The notes beneath the pieces were generated by a model. It had not been told where the DNA came from. It saw only the letters and a program-made list of their open reading frames with translations, and ran no database searches. Both the position numbers and the translations under genes were made by a program. A stretch of DNA of 64,000 nucleotides from Planctomycetaceae bacterium (lineage in GTDB: Bacteria > Planctomycetota > Planctomycetia > Planctomycetales > Planctomycetaceae): positions 62,001 to 126,000 of the forward strand of contig JAKFUG010000027.1 of assembly GCA_021732785.1 (NCBI GenBank), written 5' to 3'. Below, piece by piece: positions 47,455 through 57,739 of this stretch; position 1 is the first letter of the stretch; each line of letters opens with the position of its first letter.

Positions 47455-48756
47455 TTATAAGCCAGCGTGAATCGCACCGAGCACTTCGTCGTCGCTGGGA
47501 AGCTCCGTCGTCAGTGACGGCCGCAGCGGAATCGGCACGTCGTCCATCCGGTAGGCCGTTCCGGCACGGTGAATTCCGTAGACCGCCGTGTGAAACCGCA
47601 CGGTCGGCGTCCACACTGGTTCAGCCAGCGGATTGTCCAGCAGAATCGTCGGAATGGATCGCAAATGGGCGAGCGCGACCGGTTCGAAGTCGGCGATGCG
47701 GTTGGAGCCAACCAGTAACGCGACATCCGGTTCGCGATTCGCCAGCGTTTCGTTCGCCGAGTATTCCCCCGGACTATAGCGGGGATAACCGCGGCTGAGA
47801 TTGACGGAAAACGGAAAGCCGGTCTGCCAGCACAGGACGTTATCCGCGCCGGAGACGTCACCCACCATGCGCATCCGCCGGGCATGAAACCGCGTGAACA
47901 CATTCAGTTCAATCGTCAGCCGCAGCAGGGCTTCGATGAGCCGATGCCCCAACGGTTGCCGCGCCAGTCCATAACCAAAAAAGATCACTCCACAGCGGCA
48001 GGACTTCATCCGCTCGGCGAGTTTTTCCAGTTCCGGTAATGGCAATCCGAGGCCGACCTCTTCGCGCGGACGGATTCCTTTGAGCAATCCCCGCAGCGTC
48101 CAGATCGCTTCAAAGTCCCGCCCTGCTTCAATGGGCAGATGATGCACATTCTCCAGTTCGGCGGTCGCGGTCCGCTTCGGATCAATCACGACCACCGTGC
48201 GATCGGCTTTGCCGCGCGGCAGAAACCGCTCGTTCGCCGGGTCGACGGAATACCGTTCGAGATGCCGGGGATGCGTCTTGACAGGATCGACACCCCAGAA
48301 GATGACCAGGTCGGCCCGATAGCGGATTTCACCGAGCGAACAGGTCGATTCACCGACTTCCTGCACCGCGAGAATGGACGCCCCATGGCCCTGTGACGCC
48401 GTGGTGTCGACTGTGGCTCCGAGCCGATCCGCCAGCGCTACTGCCGCGCGCTGCCCCGCCGTGCTGCTGCGGGAAAGGCCGTAAATCAGCGGAGACTTCG
48501 CCTCGCGCAACAGATTCGCGGCTTGGGCGACGGCGGTCTCCACCGAAACCGCGTTGCCATTCACAGCAGCAGTAGCGGGCGGCGTCTGCGAATTCTGCCG
48601 GGCAAACCAATCACGAGCCAGACCGCACGCACCCTCGGCTTCAATAATGCGATTGCCCGAGACCGTCAACTTGAGATCATCGCACACGCACGCGCAGACG
48701 GTGCATGCGACGTCATCGACGATTTGCATATCAGTAGGGGAACTCGGCGTCGTCAC
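47455..48756 (-). CDS. fhcB: Formylmethanofuran dehydrogenase subunit B-like protein
   Basis: This 433-residue protein resembles FwdB/FmdB/FhcB. The N-terminal cysteines Cys18, Cys21 and Cys25 with Cys44 (CTVCACVCDD...GACGLARDW) fit the 4Fe-4S ligand pattern. At the position where archaeal FwdB carries the molybdenum/tungsten-ligand Cys before HGP, this protein reads SQGHGAS (Gln122), so the metal ligand seems lost, consistent with bacterial Fhc hydrolase complexes. Fhc takes part in tetrahydromethanopterin-linked C1 transfer. No fhcA, C or D, nor other H4MPT genes, are nearby. Confidence 0.88.
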   Translation of the reverse strand: MTTPSSPTDMQIVDDVACTVCACVCDDLKLTVSGNRIIEAEGACGLARDWFARQNSQTPPATAAVNGNAVSVETAVAQAANLLREAKSPLIYGLSRSSTAGQRAAVALADRLGATVDTTASQGHGASILAVQEVGESTCSLGEIRYRADLVIFWGVDPVKTHPRHLERYSVDPANERFLPRGKADRTVVVIDPKRTATAELENVHHLPIEAGRDFEAIWTLRGLLKGIRPREEVGLGLPLPELEKLAERMKSCRCGVIFFGYGLARQPLGHRLIEALLRLTIELNVFTRFHARRMRMVGDVSGADNVLCWQTGFPFSVNLSRGYPRYSPGEYSANETLANREPDVALLVGSNRIADFEPVALAHLRSIPTILLDNPLAEPVWTPTVRFHTAVYGIHRAGTAYRMDDVPIPLRPSLTTELPSDDEVLGAIHAGL

Positions 48757-48994
48757 GGCAACAATTCAAATGAATTTGACAGTCGAAAAATGAAGCAAGT
48801 ACTTTTATCGTGACGGCAAACAGACCCCGGAGCAAGTCGCACAGCAGTGTGACAAGGCATCACTGTGACCGATTCTTTGACTCCCGAGGCACACGCAGCA
48901 AATCAGACTTTGCCCGGTGCGGCGAACCGGTTACGTTGTGCGGGTGTCTCGATGGGACGTTTCAGGCGAGCCTTTTCCAAGCGGATCGAAATCG

Positions 48995-50185
48995 ATGGAT
49001 GCAGTACCATTGCCGAAGGGATTTTCGGCGGCGGGAATCAAGTGTGGCGTGAAGCCGGGGACTGATAAACAGGACCTCGCGGTGTTCGTCTCCGATCGGG
49101 ATTGTGCCGCGGCCGGGGTTTTCACCACCAATCTCGTGTGCGGAGCCCCGGTGAAGGTGTCACGGGACCGGTTGCCACGCAGCACAGCCCGGGCGGTTGT
49201 CATCAACGCAGGAAATGCGAACGCCTGCACCGGCGAGCAAGGAATCACCGATGCCAAAGCGATGGCTGCCGTCATGGCGACGGCGTTGAACTGCGCCGCG
49301 GACGATGTGCTGGTCGCGTCCACCGGGGTGATCGGCCGCTTCCTGCCCATGGACAAGCTCACGGCCTCGATTCCCCAAGCCATCGCCGCGGCGACACCCC
49401 ACGGTTTGATGGACGCCGCCACGGCGATCATGACGACCGACACCGTGCAGAAGCTGGCCACCCGTACGTGGGAGTGGAACGGGCAACCGGTCCGTATCAC
49501 CGGCGTCTGCAAAGGGGCGGCGATGATTGCTCCCAACATGGCGACGATGCTCTGTACGATCATGACCGATGCACAAATCACCGCCGAGCAAGCCCGCAAG
49601 GGAATCGCGCTGGCCGTGCGCGACAGTTTCAATTGCATCAGCGTCGACGGCCACGAAAGCACCAGCGATTCGGTGTTCCTGCTGGCGAACGGCGCCTCGG
49701 GTCAATCGCCGCAGAATGACGCCGATTGGGCGTTGTTTCAGGGAGCGCTCGACGGTGTGGCGCAAGACCTGTCGATGCAGATCATCAAAGACGCGGAAGG
49801 AGCCAGTCACTTCGTGCAGATCGACGTGACCGGTTGCCGGACGCGCGACGAAGCCTTCAAGATTGCCAAAGCGGTGGCGGACAGCCCGCTGGTGAAGACC
49901 GCGATTTGTGGTGCCGATCCGAACTGGGGCCGCGTGGTTTCGGCCGCGGGTTATGCCGGGGTACCGCTGAAAGAAGAAAACATTTCGCTGGAGATGAACG
50001 GGTTCCCGCTGTACGAAGCGGGTCGACCGTTGCCGTTTGATGCCGCGGTGGTGTCGAAGAATCTGCGGGACAACCGCGACGTTTTGATCGAACTGAAACT
50101 GACGCTGGGCGAGCAATCGGTCCGGTACTGGACGAGTGATCTCACGAAGGCATATGTCGAGTTGAACGCGGATTACACGACGTAA
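48995..50185 (+). CDS. argJ: Bifunctional ornithine acetyltransferase/N-acetylglutamate synthase
   Basis: From the ATG at 48995 the protein has 396 residues, the usual length for ArgJ. It begins VPLPKGFSAAGIKCGVKPG. The self-cleavage and nucleophile site is the Thr184 in APNMATMLCTIMTDA. CKGAAMIAPNMATML, DSFNCISVDGHESTSDSV and CGADPNWGRV match the family. The enzyme moves acetyl from N-acetylornithine to glutamate in arginine synthesis and may also acetylate glutamate with acetyl-CoA. Other arg genes are not near. An upstream extension to 48917 lacks homology. Confidence 0.95.
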   Translation: MDAVPLPKGFSAAGIKCGVKPGTDKQDLAVFVSDRDCAAAGVFTTNLVCGAPVKVSRDRLPRSTARAVVINAGNANACTGEQGITDAKAMAAVMATALNCAADDVLVASTGVIGRFLPMDKLTASIPQAIAAATPHGLMDAATAIMTTDTVQKLATRTWEWNGQPVRITGVCKGAAMIAPNMATMLCTIMTDAQITAEQARKGIALAVRDSFNCISVDGHESTSDSVFLLANGASGQSPQNDADWALFQGALDGVAQDLSMQIIKDAEGASHFVQIDVTGCRTRDEAFKIAKAVADSPLVKTAICGADPNWGRVVSAAGYAGVPLKEENISLEMNGFPLYEAGRPLPFDAAVVSKNLRDNRDVLIELKLTLGEQSVRYWTSDLTKAYVELNADYTT

Positions 50186-50213
50186 AGTTCGGCGCACTGG
50201 CAAGCGGTCAATG

Positions 50214-50264
50214 CGGGGCGCGAAACCGCAAGCGGGCGATCCACGCTTGCGGTTTCGCGCCCCG
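50214..50264. repeat. Inverted repeat between convergent argJ and DUF1559 genes
   Basis: The arms 50214-50234 and 50244-50264 are perfect 21-nt complements (core GCGCGAAACCGCAAGCG) with a 9-nt loop. The right arm, CGCTTGCGGTTTCGCGCCCCG, recurs identically as a lone arm at 61192-61212. Lying between convergent genes, it can act as a two-way terminator, though no U-tract is seen. Confidence 0.82.
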
Positions 50265-50297
50265 GATCGTTTGTGTCACCGTGATCGCAACAAGTGG

Positions 50298-52760
50298 TCA
50301 CTGTCCGATCACTTCGCCCCCCTGGATGGTCGCGAGGGCTTCCAACACGTTCGCGTCGATGTTGTCGGAAATGAAGCGCACGGAACCATCGAGCAATAAG
50401 AAGTGTCCGCCGCCGACATGCGCCCCGGCAAAGCCGTCCGGGCCTTTGAGGTACGGCTTCACAGTGAAGGCACGGATGGTGGACTTACCGCCGCGAGCCC
50501 AGAAGCCACGGTCGCCGCTGACATCCCCCACGCCAAGCGTATTGCTGGTCCCATCCGTGATGTCCCGCATGCTGCGCGGGTGATCGTAGGCAAACGCCCC
50601 GGCCCCTTTATCACCGACCTTCTTCTTCGGACCATCAACACCCAAACCGGCGATGCCGACGTAGTCCGTGGAGCCTCCCATTTCGAACCCCCGCGCGGCG
50701 GGAAGCGAGGGATTGGTATAGACGGGAATCCGAATCGTGACAGAGTTGTCGTCGACCTGCTTGTTGAATGGCTTCTGCATGTCAAATCCGTTGTAAAGCG
50801 GAGCCTGCTCGATGTAGGGCAGGATCGAGACCTGCCAACTCAACCGGTCTTCCACATCGTTGGCAGATTCCACCACCGTTCCCGTGGGGAACTTGTTGAA
50901 CGTGTCGTGATAGTTATGTAACGCCAGGCCGATCTGCTTCAGATTATTGCGCGACTGCGTCCGCCGGGCAGCTTCCCGCGCCTGCTGTACGGCGGGTAAC
51001 AACAAGGCCACCAGAACGGCGGAACTGCCGACCGACGGACCGCTGAGACTGCCAACGCCGGGCAGACTTGGCAGGGAATCGCGGCTTTGCCAGTGAATCA
51101 CGCCGTCTTCGACCGAGCAAACCGAAACGTTCGGGAAGAGCGGTTTCGTCATCAAATCGCTCGGCGGAAGTTCGAGGGCTTTGACTCCCGGCGGCATCAT
51201 GGACTGCAAGAGCGGCGCGTATTGCCCCATCGCCACAATGAGCGGACGCGGGTCGCTGACGGTCAGCGAAAGCATGTCTTTCGGCAAGCCCTTCAGCGAT
51301 TCGGCCACCTCTTTCGAGGGAGCCCACGCATCGAGTTTGCCATCGCGCCGCAGCAGGAAAGATTCCACCATCTGCGGGGTCAGGGCGACGATCATCCAGT
51401 CTTTGTCGATGCAGAACGTAGGCCACATCGGCACGCCCTGCTGACCGATGGAGACGAGATCGCGGCCGTACTTCTTCGATCGCACAATCTGTGGCCCGCC
51501 ACGTCCCTGTGGGATTTTCGCGAGGACCGTCTCGATCACACGGTTCAACTGAATGGCATCTTTGACTTCGAGACAAACGCCAACCCCCATGCCGGCGAAC
51601 GCATTGGCCGAATCGGCATAAACCACATGTTTCGGTCCCAGCGACGTCAACAAATCCTGAATCTGAAAACCCAGGTCGTTCTGGAATTGCCCATAAGAGT
51701 CTTCGATTTCCGCGACGGCGTCCTTCGGGCCGACACGTTTCGCCATCGTCATCACGGCTTCCCAGTACGTGCTGTAAACGGCGAACCAGTCGATCGAGCC
51801 GGCGTAGAACGAGGGGACATTCTCCGGCAATGGCGGCAAATCCTTGAGCTGGAACGTGGGACTCTCCCACAGCGTCAATAATCCGTCGCGCGGCTCGGTG
51901 AATTCCAGTTTCGTCGAGTTCCAGCAAGCGGAACCATTGAAGCCGCTGTGCGACACCAGTTGCTGCACCGTATCCGCGCCGAGAATCTGCAGGATTTCCG
52001 CGACTTTCAAAGGTTGCGGATTGGCGGCCTCCGGGGGCACGGGAATTTCGAGCGGGCCAAAGGCGTCCCGGAGTTGCTTCACATCGAGCCATGTCGCGGC
52101 GATCGTTTCGGCGCTGCCGGCATTGGCTTTCAGACTGGACGCAATCCGGGCGGGGACCGGATTCGCGGTGCGGGTGAGGTAATCATCGCTTCCCGAAGTG
52201 ATGGCCAGATGCGGGCCGAACGTCACCAGATTCAGCCCGGCGCTGTTGCTGCCGGGTCCCATCATCAGCGATGAAACGGTGTAAGCCCCTTTCTTTTCGG
52301 GTGCACCAATGGTCGCGCCGGCTTGCCGCAAGAGGGCTTCGACATCGTTCTGCAACGCCGCGCCGTCGATGAGAACGGTGGCAATGGCCTGCTCCGGGTC
52401 TTGCCCCTCTCCCGGTTTGATCGCTGCGCCGACGACCATGCCGTGGGTTAACACATGATCGATCACGTGCTCGACCGGTTGCACAAACGGCATGTTGCCG
52501 CCGAAATGGACTGCCCAGCCTTTGACTTCGCTATAAAACTCGCTGCCGATGAGCGACTTGTAAGCGGCCGTTTTTTTCCACGCGGCGTCGTGCGCCGCGG
52601 TGCCGTCATAGCGGAACTGCACCACGGAACCGGACGGCAGAACCTGCTCCGGAGCGGGCTTTCCGTTCGTTTTCGGAGGTTGTCCGGATGCGATTGCCAA
52701 CGGAACGAGCACGGTCACGAATGCCAAACCACAAGCGCGCACGGTTCCGACACTCATCAT
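50298..52760 (-). CDS. Large exported protein with C-terminal DUF1559 domain
   Basis: The ATG at 52760 has AAGGA 6 nt upstream and gives 820 residues with a signal peptide (GTVRACGLAFVTVLVPLAIASG). Residues 40-570 are a large region without a recognised family, with repeated helix/strand segments. The C-terminal 240 residues are DUF1559-like: LLLPAVQQAREAARRTQS, NNLKQIGLALHNYHD, DGTSNTLGVGD and LLLDGSVRFISDNID. Most DUF1559 proteins carry a prepilin leader directly before LLPAVQQAREAARR; here the leader is replaced by the big N-terminal region. Its role is unknown. Confidence 0.82.
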   Translation of the reverse strand: MMSVGTVRACGLAFVTVLVPLAIASGQPPKTNGKPAPEQVLPSGSVVQFRYDGTAAHDAAWKKTAAYKSLIGSEFYSEVKGWAVHFGGNMPFVQPVEHVIDHVLTHGMVVGAAIKPGEGQDPEQAIATVLIDGAALQNDVEALLRQAGATIGAPEKKGAYTVSSLMMGPGSNSAGLNLVTFGPHLAITSGSDDYLTRTANPVPARIASSLKANAGSAETIAATWLDVKQLRDAFGPLEIPVPPEAANPQPLKVAEILQILGADTVQQLVSHSGFNGSACWNSTKLEFTEPRDGLLTLWESPTFQLKDLPPLPENVPSFYAGSIDWFAVYSTYWEAVMTMAKRVGPKDAVAEIEDSYGQFQNDLGFQIQDLLTSLGPKHVVYADSANAFAGMGVGVCLEVKDAIQLNRVIETVLAKIPQGRGGPQIVRSKKYGRDLVSIGQQGVPMWPTFCIDKDWMIVALTPQMVESFLLRRDGKLDAWAPSKEVAESLKGLPKDMLSLTVSDPRPLIVAMGQYAPLLQSMMPPGVKALELPPSDLMTKPLFPNVSVCSVEDGVIHWQSRDSLPSLPGVGSLSGPSVGSSAVLVALLLPAVQQAREAARRTQSRNNLKQIGLALHNYHDTFNKFPTGTVVESANDVEDRLSWQVSILPYIEQAPLYNGFDMQKPFNKQVDDNSVTIRIPVYTNPSLPAARGFEMGGSTDYVGIAGLGVDGPKKKVGDKGAGAFAYDHPRSMRDITDGTSNTLGVGDVSGDRGFWARGGKSTIRAFTVKPYLKGPDGFAGAHVGGGHFLLLDGSVRFISDNIDANVLEALATIQGGEVIGQ

Positions 52761-52986
52761 GCTGGTCCTTGAGGAGAAAACCGACGATGGTCGCACCATC
52801 CGGGAAGAATTCGCAGACGGAATGACTCTGGTTTACGGATTTCCCGCGCGATCGGCAAGCCGCGGGGCGAATTCCGCTGCCGTTTACTCAATTGGCACGT
52901 TGCACCCCGCGCGAGTTGCGTCGCGATTTGATATTTTGTGACCCCGCAATACTTTCGCACGATTGCACACCTTCGGGAGTCATCTC

Positions 52987-53865
52987 TTGATCGCTGATCG
53001 CAGCAGCCGGACCGCCGAAGGGGCTCTGTTCATTCGCATGTTGCAGCAACAACTTCCGGTGGGAGAGCGGATTCTGAACGACCCGTGGGTGGCCCATCTG
53101 GCACTCTTCGGCCAGCGCTGGGGAGCCCGGATCCCGTTTCTTGCCCGTTACTTATTGAAAAAATATCCCCGGATGGTGGAGTACGTTCCCACCCGCGATC
53201 GTTTCGGCGACGAAATCGTCGATGACAAAATTCGCACCGGAACCCGCCAGGTGGTGGTCCTCGGGGCCGGACTCGACACCATTTCCTATCGGGTGTTGCA
53301 GCGGCATCCGGAATGTTTGCTGTACGAAGTCGACCACCCGGCCACCCAGGCGGTAAAGCAGCGCCGCGCCCGCAGTCTGGCAACGCGATTTGAAAACGGC
53401 ATCCGTTACGTCGCCGCCGATTTTGAAATCGATGATTTTCGTGACAAATTGACCGAATCGGGCTTTCAGTCCGACCAACCGAGCGTCTTCATCTGGATGG
53501 GTGTCATTTACTATCTCAGCGACGAAGCCGTCCGTCAGACTCTGACGCGGGCGCGCGATTTGATGACGGCGGATTCACCCCTTGCTTTCGATTTCTGGCC
53601 GCCATCGCTGACCGAGGCGGGAGGTGACCCCGCGTTTGAAGCCCGGCGGAAAAGCTATGCCAAAGTGGGGGAAAGGCTGCAATTCGGCATCAACCCGAAT
53701 GACCTTGCCGCGTTCGTCAAGCCCCTGGGATATGACGTCGCCCGGATCGAATCGATGAATTCTCTCTGCCAGAGGTACGTCCAGCGCGATTTGCAATCGC
53801 CGGAGGGGATGAGTGCGGCCGCCATCGTCGCTGCACCATGCCAGACTGCGAATCCCTCTGGTTGA
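52987..53865 (+). CDS. SAM-dependent methyltransferase, LCMT/PPM1-like
   Basis: The most likely start is the TTG at 52987, with GGGAG 8 nt upstream, giving 292 residues. It has SSRTAEGALFIRML near the N-terminus, then motif I VVVLGAGLDTISYR, YEVDHPATQAVKQ and FIWMGVIYYLSDEAVRQTL. This fits the leucine carboxyl methyltransferase-like family (TIGR00027 type). The substrate is unknown, possibly a small molecule carboxylate or hydroxyl. It lies 83 nt before putA on the same strand. Confidence 0.82.
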   Translation: MIADRSSRTAEGALFIRMLQQQLPVGERILNDPWVAHLALFGQRWGARIPFLARYLLKKYPRMVEYVPTRDRFGDEIVDDKIRTGTRQVVVLGAGLDTISYRVLQRHPECLLYEVDHPATQAVKQRRARSLATRFENGIRYVAADFEIDDFRDKLTESGFQSDQPSVFIWMGVIYYLSDEAVRQTLTRARDLMTADSPLAFDFWPPSLTEAGGDPAFEARRKSYAKVGERLQFGINPNDLAAFVKPLGYDVARIESMNSLCQRYVQRDLQSPEGMSAAAIVAAPCQTANPSG

Positions 53866-53948
53866 AGTTCATTCGAAAGATCGCGATCACGGCAGGCTTC
53901 CCTCCGGCGGGCCGATCATGCAGAATGCGGGTCTCAGGAGGACTGATT

Positions 53949-56900
53949 TTGGCCAAGACCCGTCGAAAGGACGCGACGAGCGGTTCGCCGCCCGCTTCCC
54001 CGACTGAACCCGCACCCGTACAAGCGACCAAGGCGAAACCGACGACGGTGGATGTCGTGCCAGTGAGCGCGGACGCCATTGAAGCGGCGACGCAGCAGCA
54101 TGGCCGCACGTTGTGGGGACAGTGGCGACGCCGCCAGCCCACGATGTTCGAGCGCCGCTGGTGGGACGACCGCATTCTCGGCGTCGCGATGGCCGATGAA
54201 TCGGTCAAAGTACAGATGTTCCGCTTCGTGGACGTCCTGCCGCGACTGAAATCGCACGAGGACGTCACGCGGCATTTGCAGGAATACTTCGAGGAGGTTC
54301 GGCATCATTTGCCCTGGGCCGTCGAACTGGTCAAGTTCGGCATCGAACACATTCGGCCGAATTCCGTCATCTCGCGAGCCTTGGCCTACAACGCCCGCTC
54401 CAATGCCCTGCGGATGGCGAAACGCTTCATCGCCGGAACCAACCCGCCGGAAGTGTTGCGGGCGGTGGCAAATCTCCGCGAACAGGGGATGGCGTTCACG
54501 CTCGACCTGCTGGGTGAAGCGATCATTAGCGATGTCGAAGCGGACGAATACCAGCATCAGTATCTCGCGTTGCTGGATGGTCTCGCCCCGACGATCAACG
54601 CCTGGCCCGAACATCCGTTGACCGATCGCGATCACCTCGGACCGATTCCGCGGCTGAATCTTTCGGTGAAGATGTCGGCGCTCGTCAGCCACTTCCGCAC
54701 GATCGACCCCGCGGGAACATCGGCCGCGGTGAAAGAGCGGTTGCGACCGTTGCTCCGTCGCGCGCGGGAGTGCCATGCGTACCTGCATGTCGACATGGAA
54801 CAGTACGCCTACAAAGACCTCACACTCGACATCTTCAAGAGCATTCTCGAAGAAGACGAATTCCGTGACTTCGCCGACGTCGGCGTGGTGATCCAGACGT
54901 ATCTGCCCGACGCCGACCGCGATCTGGCCCAACTGCGAGAATGGGTCCAGAAGCGCGGCACGCCGGTCTGGATTCGCCTCGTCAAAGGAGCCTACTGGGA
55001 CTACGAAACCGTCGTGGCCCAATCGCGCGGCTGGCCCATTCCCGTCTATCAACAGAAGTGGGAATCCGACGCCGCTTATGAACGGAATACGCGGTTTCTG
55101 CTCGAAAACTATCAATGGCTGCGACCGGCGTTCGGCAGCCACAACCTGCGAAGTCTGTCGCACGCGCTCGCTTGTGCGCAAGAATTGAAGGTGCCGAGCG
55201 GGGCGTTTGAAGTCCAGATGCTTTACGGCATGGCGGGCGAACTCGCGCAGGTCTTCCACGAACTGGGTCACCGCGTCCGCATCTACACGCCGTTCGGTCA
55301 ACTGATCCCCGGCATGGCGTATCTCGTCCGCCGGTTACTCGAAAATACATCCAACGATTCGTTCCTGCGGCACAGCTACGCCGAGGATTTGTCGATTGAG
55401 GATTTGCTGATGAAGCCCGCCGATGTTGCGAAGAAAGCCCCGCCGGTCAAGATTCCGCCCCCGCCACCGTTCGTGAATGAGCCGCACACCGACTTCGGCA
55501 TTCCCGCTAACCAGAAGGCGATGCTGCAGGCTCTCGAAGATGTCACCGACGAGTTCGGCAACGACTACGGCATTGTGATTGGCGGCAAGACCATTCTGAA
55601 CCGCCCGCTGCAACTGTCGTTCAATCCCTCGAAGAAGGACCAGGTCATCGGCCGCGTGGCAATGGCCACCGTGGATGATGCCCTGGCTGCTGTGGAAACC
55701 GCCCGACGGGCCTTTCCCGCATGGTCGAAGACGGCGGTGCAATATCGCGCCGAATACCTCGATTTGATCGCCCGGGAGATGCGCACGCGCCGATTCGAAC
55801 TTGCCGCATGGCAGGTTTACGAAGTCGGCAAACCGTGGGCCGAAGCGGACGCCGATGTTGCCGAGGCCATCGATTTCTGCGTTTATTATGCACAGGAAAT
55901 GCGTCGCCGCGAAGCTCCGCAACAGTTTGATATCCCCGGTGAAGAGAACGAATATTTCTACCGTCCGCGCGGTGTTGCCGTCATCATTGCCCCGTGGAAT
56001 TTCCCGCTGGCGATTCTCACGGGGATGGCCGCCGCCGCGCTGGTGACGGGGAACACTGTCGTGCTCAAACCCGCGGAGCAATCTTCGGTGAACGGTTACA
56101 AACTGATGGAATTGATTCACGCCGCGGGCATTCCCGATGGCGTCGTCAACTTCCTGCCCGGCGTGGGAGAAGACATTGGGCCCGCGCTCGTCGGCAGCCC
56201 GGATGTCGATGTGATCGCCTTTACCGGATCGCGTTCGGTCGGTCTCTCGATCAACGAACTGGCGAGTCAGTCGCACGGACAGCAAACCGCCGTAAAACAT
56301 GTCCTCGCCGAAATGGGCGGCAAGAACGCGATCATCGTGGACAATGACGCCGACCTCGACGAAGCCGTTTTGGGCGTGATGACGAGCGCCTTCGGTTATG
56401 CCGGTCAGAAGTGCTCCGCCTGCTCGCGCGTGATTGTCCTCGCGGATGCGTACGACGAATTCCTGAAGCGGCTTGTCGAATCCACCCGCGCCTTGAAAGT
56501 CGGCCCGACGGAACGGCCCGACAGCGATCTCGGCCCGGTCATTGATGAAGAAGCCGCGGACCGCATTCGGCAAACCATCGAAGCGGGTCTCACCCAAGGA
56601 CGGTTGGTGCTCGGTGAACCGTTGGCGGAAAATCTGACCGCCGCGGGTTGTTTCATTGCCCCGCACATCTTCGCCGATGTCCCGCCCGATGCGCCCCTCG
56701 CCCAGCAGGAAATCTTCGGCCCGGTGCTCGTCGTCTTCAAAGCGCAGGATCTGTCGATGGCGCTCCAGATCGCCAACAATACGCCGTATGCCCTCACCGG
56801 CGGTTGCTTTAGCCGCAGCCCGGCGAACCTCAAGCGCGTCCGCCAGGAATTTCAGGTCGGCAATCTCTACCTCAACCGCGGCATCACCGGTGCGCTCGTC

Positions 56901-57059
56901 GCCCGCCAACCCTTCGGCGGCTACAAACTCTCCGGCATCGGCTCGAAAGCCGGCGGCCCGGATTACCTCAACCAGTTCCTCATCCCGGTCAACATCACCG
57001 AAAACACATTACGCCGCGGCTTCGCCCCGCCGGCTGAGGCTGAGGTCAAGGCGACGTAA
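53949..57059 (+). CDS. putA: Bifunctional proline dehydrogenase / P5C dehydrogenase
   Basis: The TTG at 53949 has a perfect AGGAGG (53936-53941) 7 nt upstream, which decides the start and gives 1036 residues. After a basic Pro-rich N-terminus the proline dehydrogenase barrel runs to about residue 480 ([42 protein letters not shown]). The aldehyde dehydrogenase part follows ([32 protein letters not shown], catalytic Cys in [13 protein letters not shown]). It oxidises proline to glutamate via P5C. No helix-turn-helix domain is seen at the start, so it does not self-regulate like E. coli PutA. Confidence 0.96.
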   Translation: MAKTRRKDATSGSPPASPTEPAPVQATKAKPTTVDVVPVSADAIEAATQQHGRTLWGQWRRRQPTMFERRWWDDRILGVAMADESVKVQMFRFVDVLPRLKSHEDVTRHLQEYFEEVRHHLPWAVELVKFGIEHIRPNSVISRALAYNARSNALRMAKRFIAGTNPPEVLRAVANLREQGMAFTLDLLGEAIISDVEADEYQHQYLALLDGLAPTINAWPEHPLTDRDHLGPIPRLNLSVKMSALVSHFRTIDPAGTSAAVKERLRPLLRRARECHAYLHVDMEQYAYKDLTLDIFKSILEEDEFRDFADVGVVIQTYLPDADRDLAQLREWVQKRGTPVWIRLVKGAYWDYETVVAQSRGWPIPVYQQKWESDAAYERNTRFLLENYQWLRPAFGSHNLRSLSHALACAQELKVPSGAFEVQMLYGMAGELAQVFHELGHRVRIYTPFGQLIPGMAYLVRRLLENTSNDSFLRHSYAEDLSIEDLLMKPADVAKKAPPVKIPPPPPFVNEPHTDFGIPANQKAMLQALEDVTDEFGNDYGIVIGGKTILNRPLQLSFNPSKKDQVIGRVAMATVDDALAAVETARRAFPAWSKTAVQYRAEYLDLIAREMRTRRFELAAWQVYEVGKPWAEADADVAEAIDFCVYYAQEMRRREAPQQFDIPGEENEYFYRPRGVAVIIAPWNFPLAILTGMAAAALVTGNTVVLKPAEQSSVNGYKLMELIHAAGIPDGVVNFLPGVGEDIGPALVGSPDVDVIAFTGSRSVGLSINELASQSHGQQTAVKHVLAEMGGKNAIIVDNDADLDEAVLGVMTSAFGYAGQKCSACSRVIVLADAYDEFLKRLVESTRALKVGPTERPDSDLGPVIDEEAADRIRQTIEAGLTQGRLVLGEPLAENLTAAGCFIAPHIFADVPPDAPLAQQEIFGPVLVVFKAQDLSMALQIANNTPYALTGGCFSRSPANLKRVRQEFQVGNLYLNRGITGALVARQPFGGYKLSGIGSKAGGPDYLNQFLIPVNITENTLRRGFAPPAEAEVKAT

Positions 57060-57161
57060 CCCCACCCCGCTTCGCGGTTTCGCCATTGGATTCAGCACCG
57101 GATTTTGTCATCATTAATGTGAAAGTTCTCATACTCAATTTGAAATGTGAAGGATATCGCC

Positions 57162-57680
57162 ATGACATGTAATCTCACCGTCATGATGGCCGTCCTGCTG
57201 CTGACGGTTGATACCAGCAGTGCCGAGGAACGACTCACGGTTCTTAAAGATCCTGCGGATCCATCACGCTTCGCTTGTGACATTACTTATGCGACCTTTA
57301 CCACTCCGAAAGACTGGCGACCGAATAAAAGCGGGAACAATACATATGCAATTCTCACTCGGCAAAACGAAACGTATCCCGACGTGACGCAGATGATTTC
57401 GATCGATATTGGCAAGCCCATCGATTCGACAGCAAAGGCCGCTGCGGAATCATTTGCTTCCAAATGGAAGGGTACGGTTGTCAAAGATACGATTGACGTC
57501 GACGGCGTTGAGGGCTATCGAGTCTTGATTCCCTCGGACAAAAAATCGCTTCGACCTACCGACTGCATCGTGATCATGAATCGCGACCGCATTTTCTTCC
57601 TGATTGGCGGCGCAAAAGAGGATAAGGTTTTTGATTCGACGTTGACCGAACTAGTGAAGTCATGGAAATGGAAGAAGTGA
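57162..57680 (+). CDS. Small secreted protein, PsbP/DcrB-like in outline
   Basis: The ATG at 57162 has AAGGA 8 nt upstream and gives 172 residues with a signal peptide (LTVMMAVLLLTVDTSSAEE). The mature domain (ITYATFTTPKDWRPNKSG, SWKWKK at the end, GVEGYRVLIPSDKKS) has the outline of the PsbP/DcrB fold, found in many small lipoproteins. The assignment is tentative. The coding region is more AT-rich than its neighbours, which may suggest separate origin or low expression. Confidence 0.6.
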   Translation: MTCNLTVMMAVLLLTVDTSSAEERLTVLKDPADPSRFACDITYATFTTPKDWRPNKSGNNTYAILTRQNETYPDVTQMISIDIGKPIDSTAKAAAESFASKWKGTVVKDTIDVDGVEGYRVLIPSDKKSLRPTDCIVIMNRDRIFFLIGGAKEDKVFDSTLTELVKSWKWKK

Positions 57681-57739
57681 ATAATTTAATGCGCTGATGC
57701 TCAATTGCAGAATCATCCATTGTTACTGGGAATGAATGC

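Noticed and set aside
55335-56909. 524-codon open frame on the minus strand inside putA (similar case at 53934-55301)
   Set aside because: It is opposite conserved proline and aldehyde dehydrogenase motifs. Its composition (Arg/Gly/His) matches an antisense shadow.
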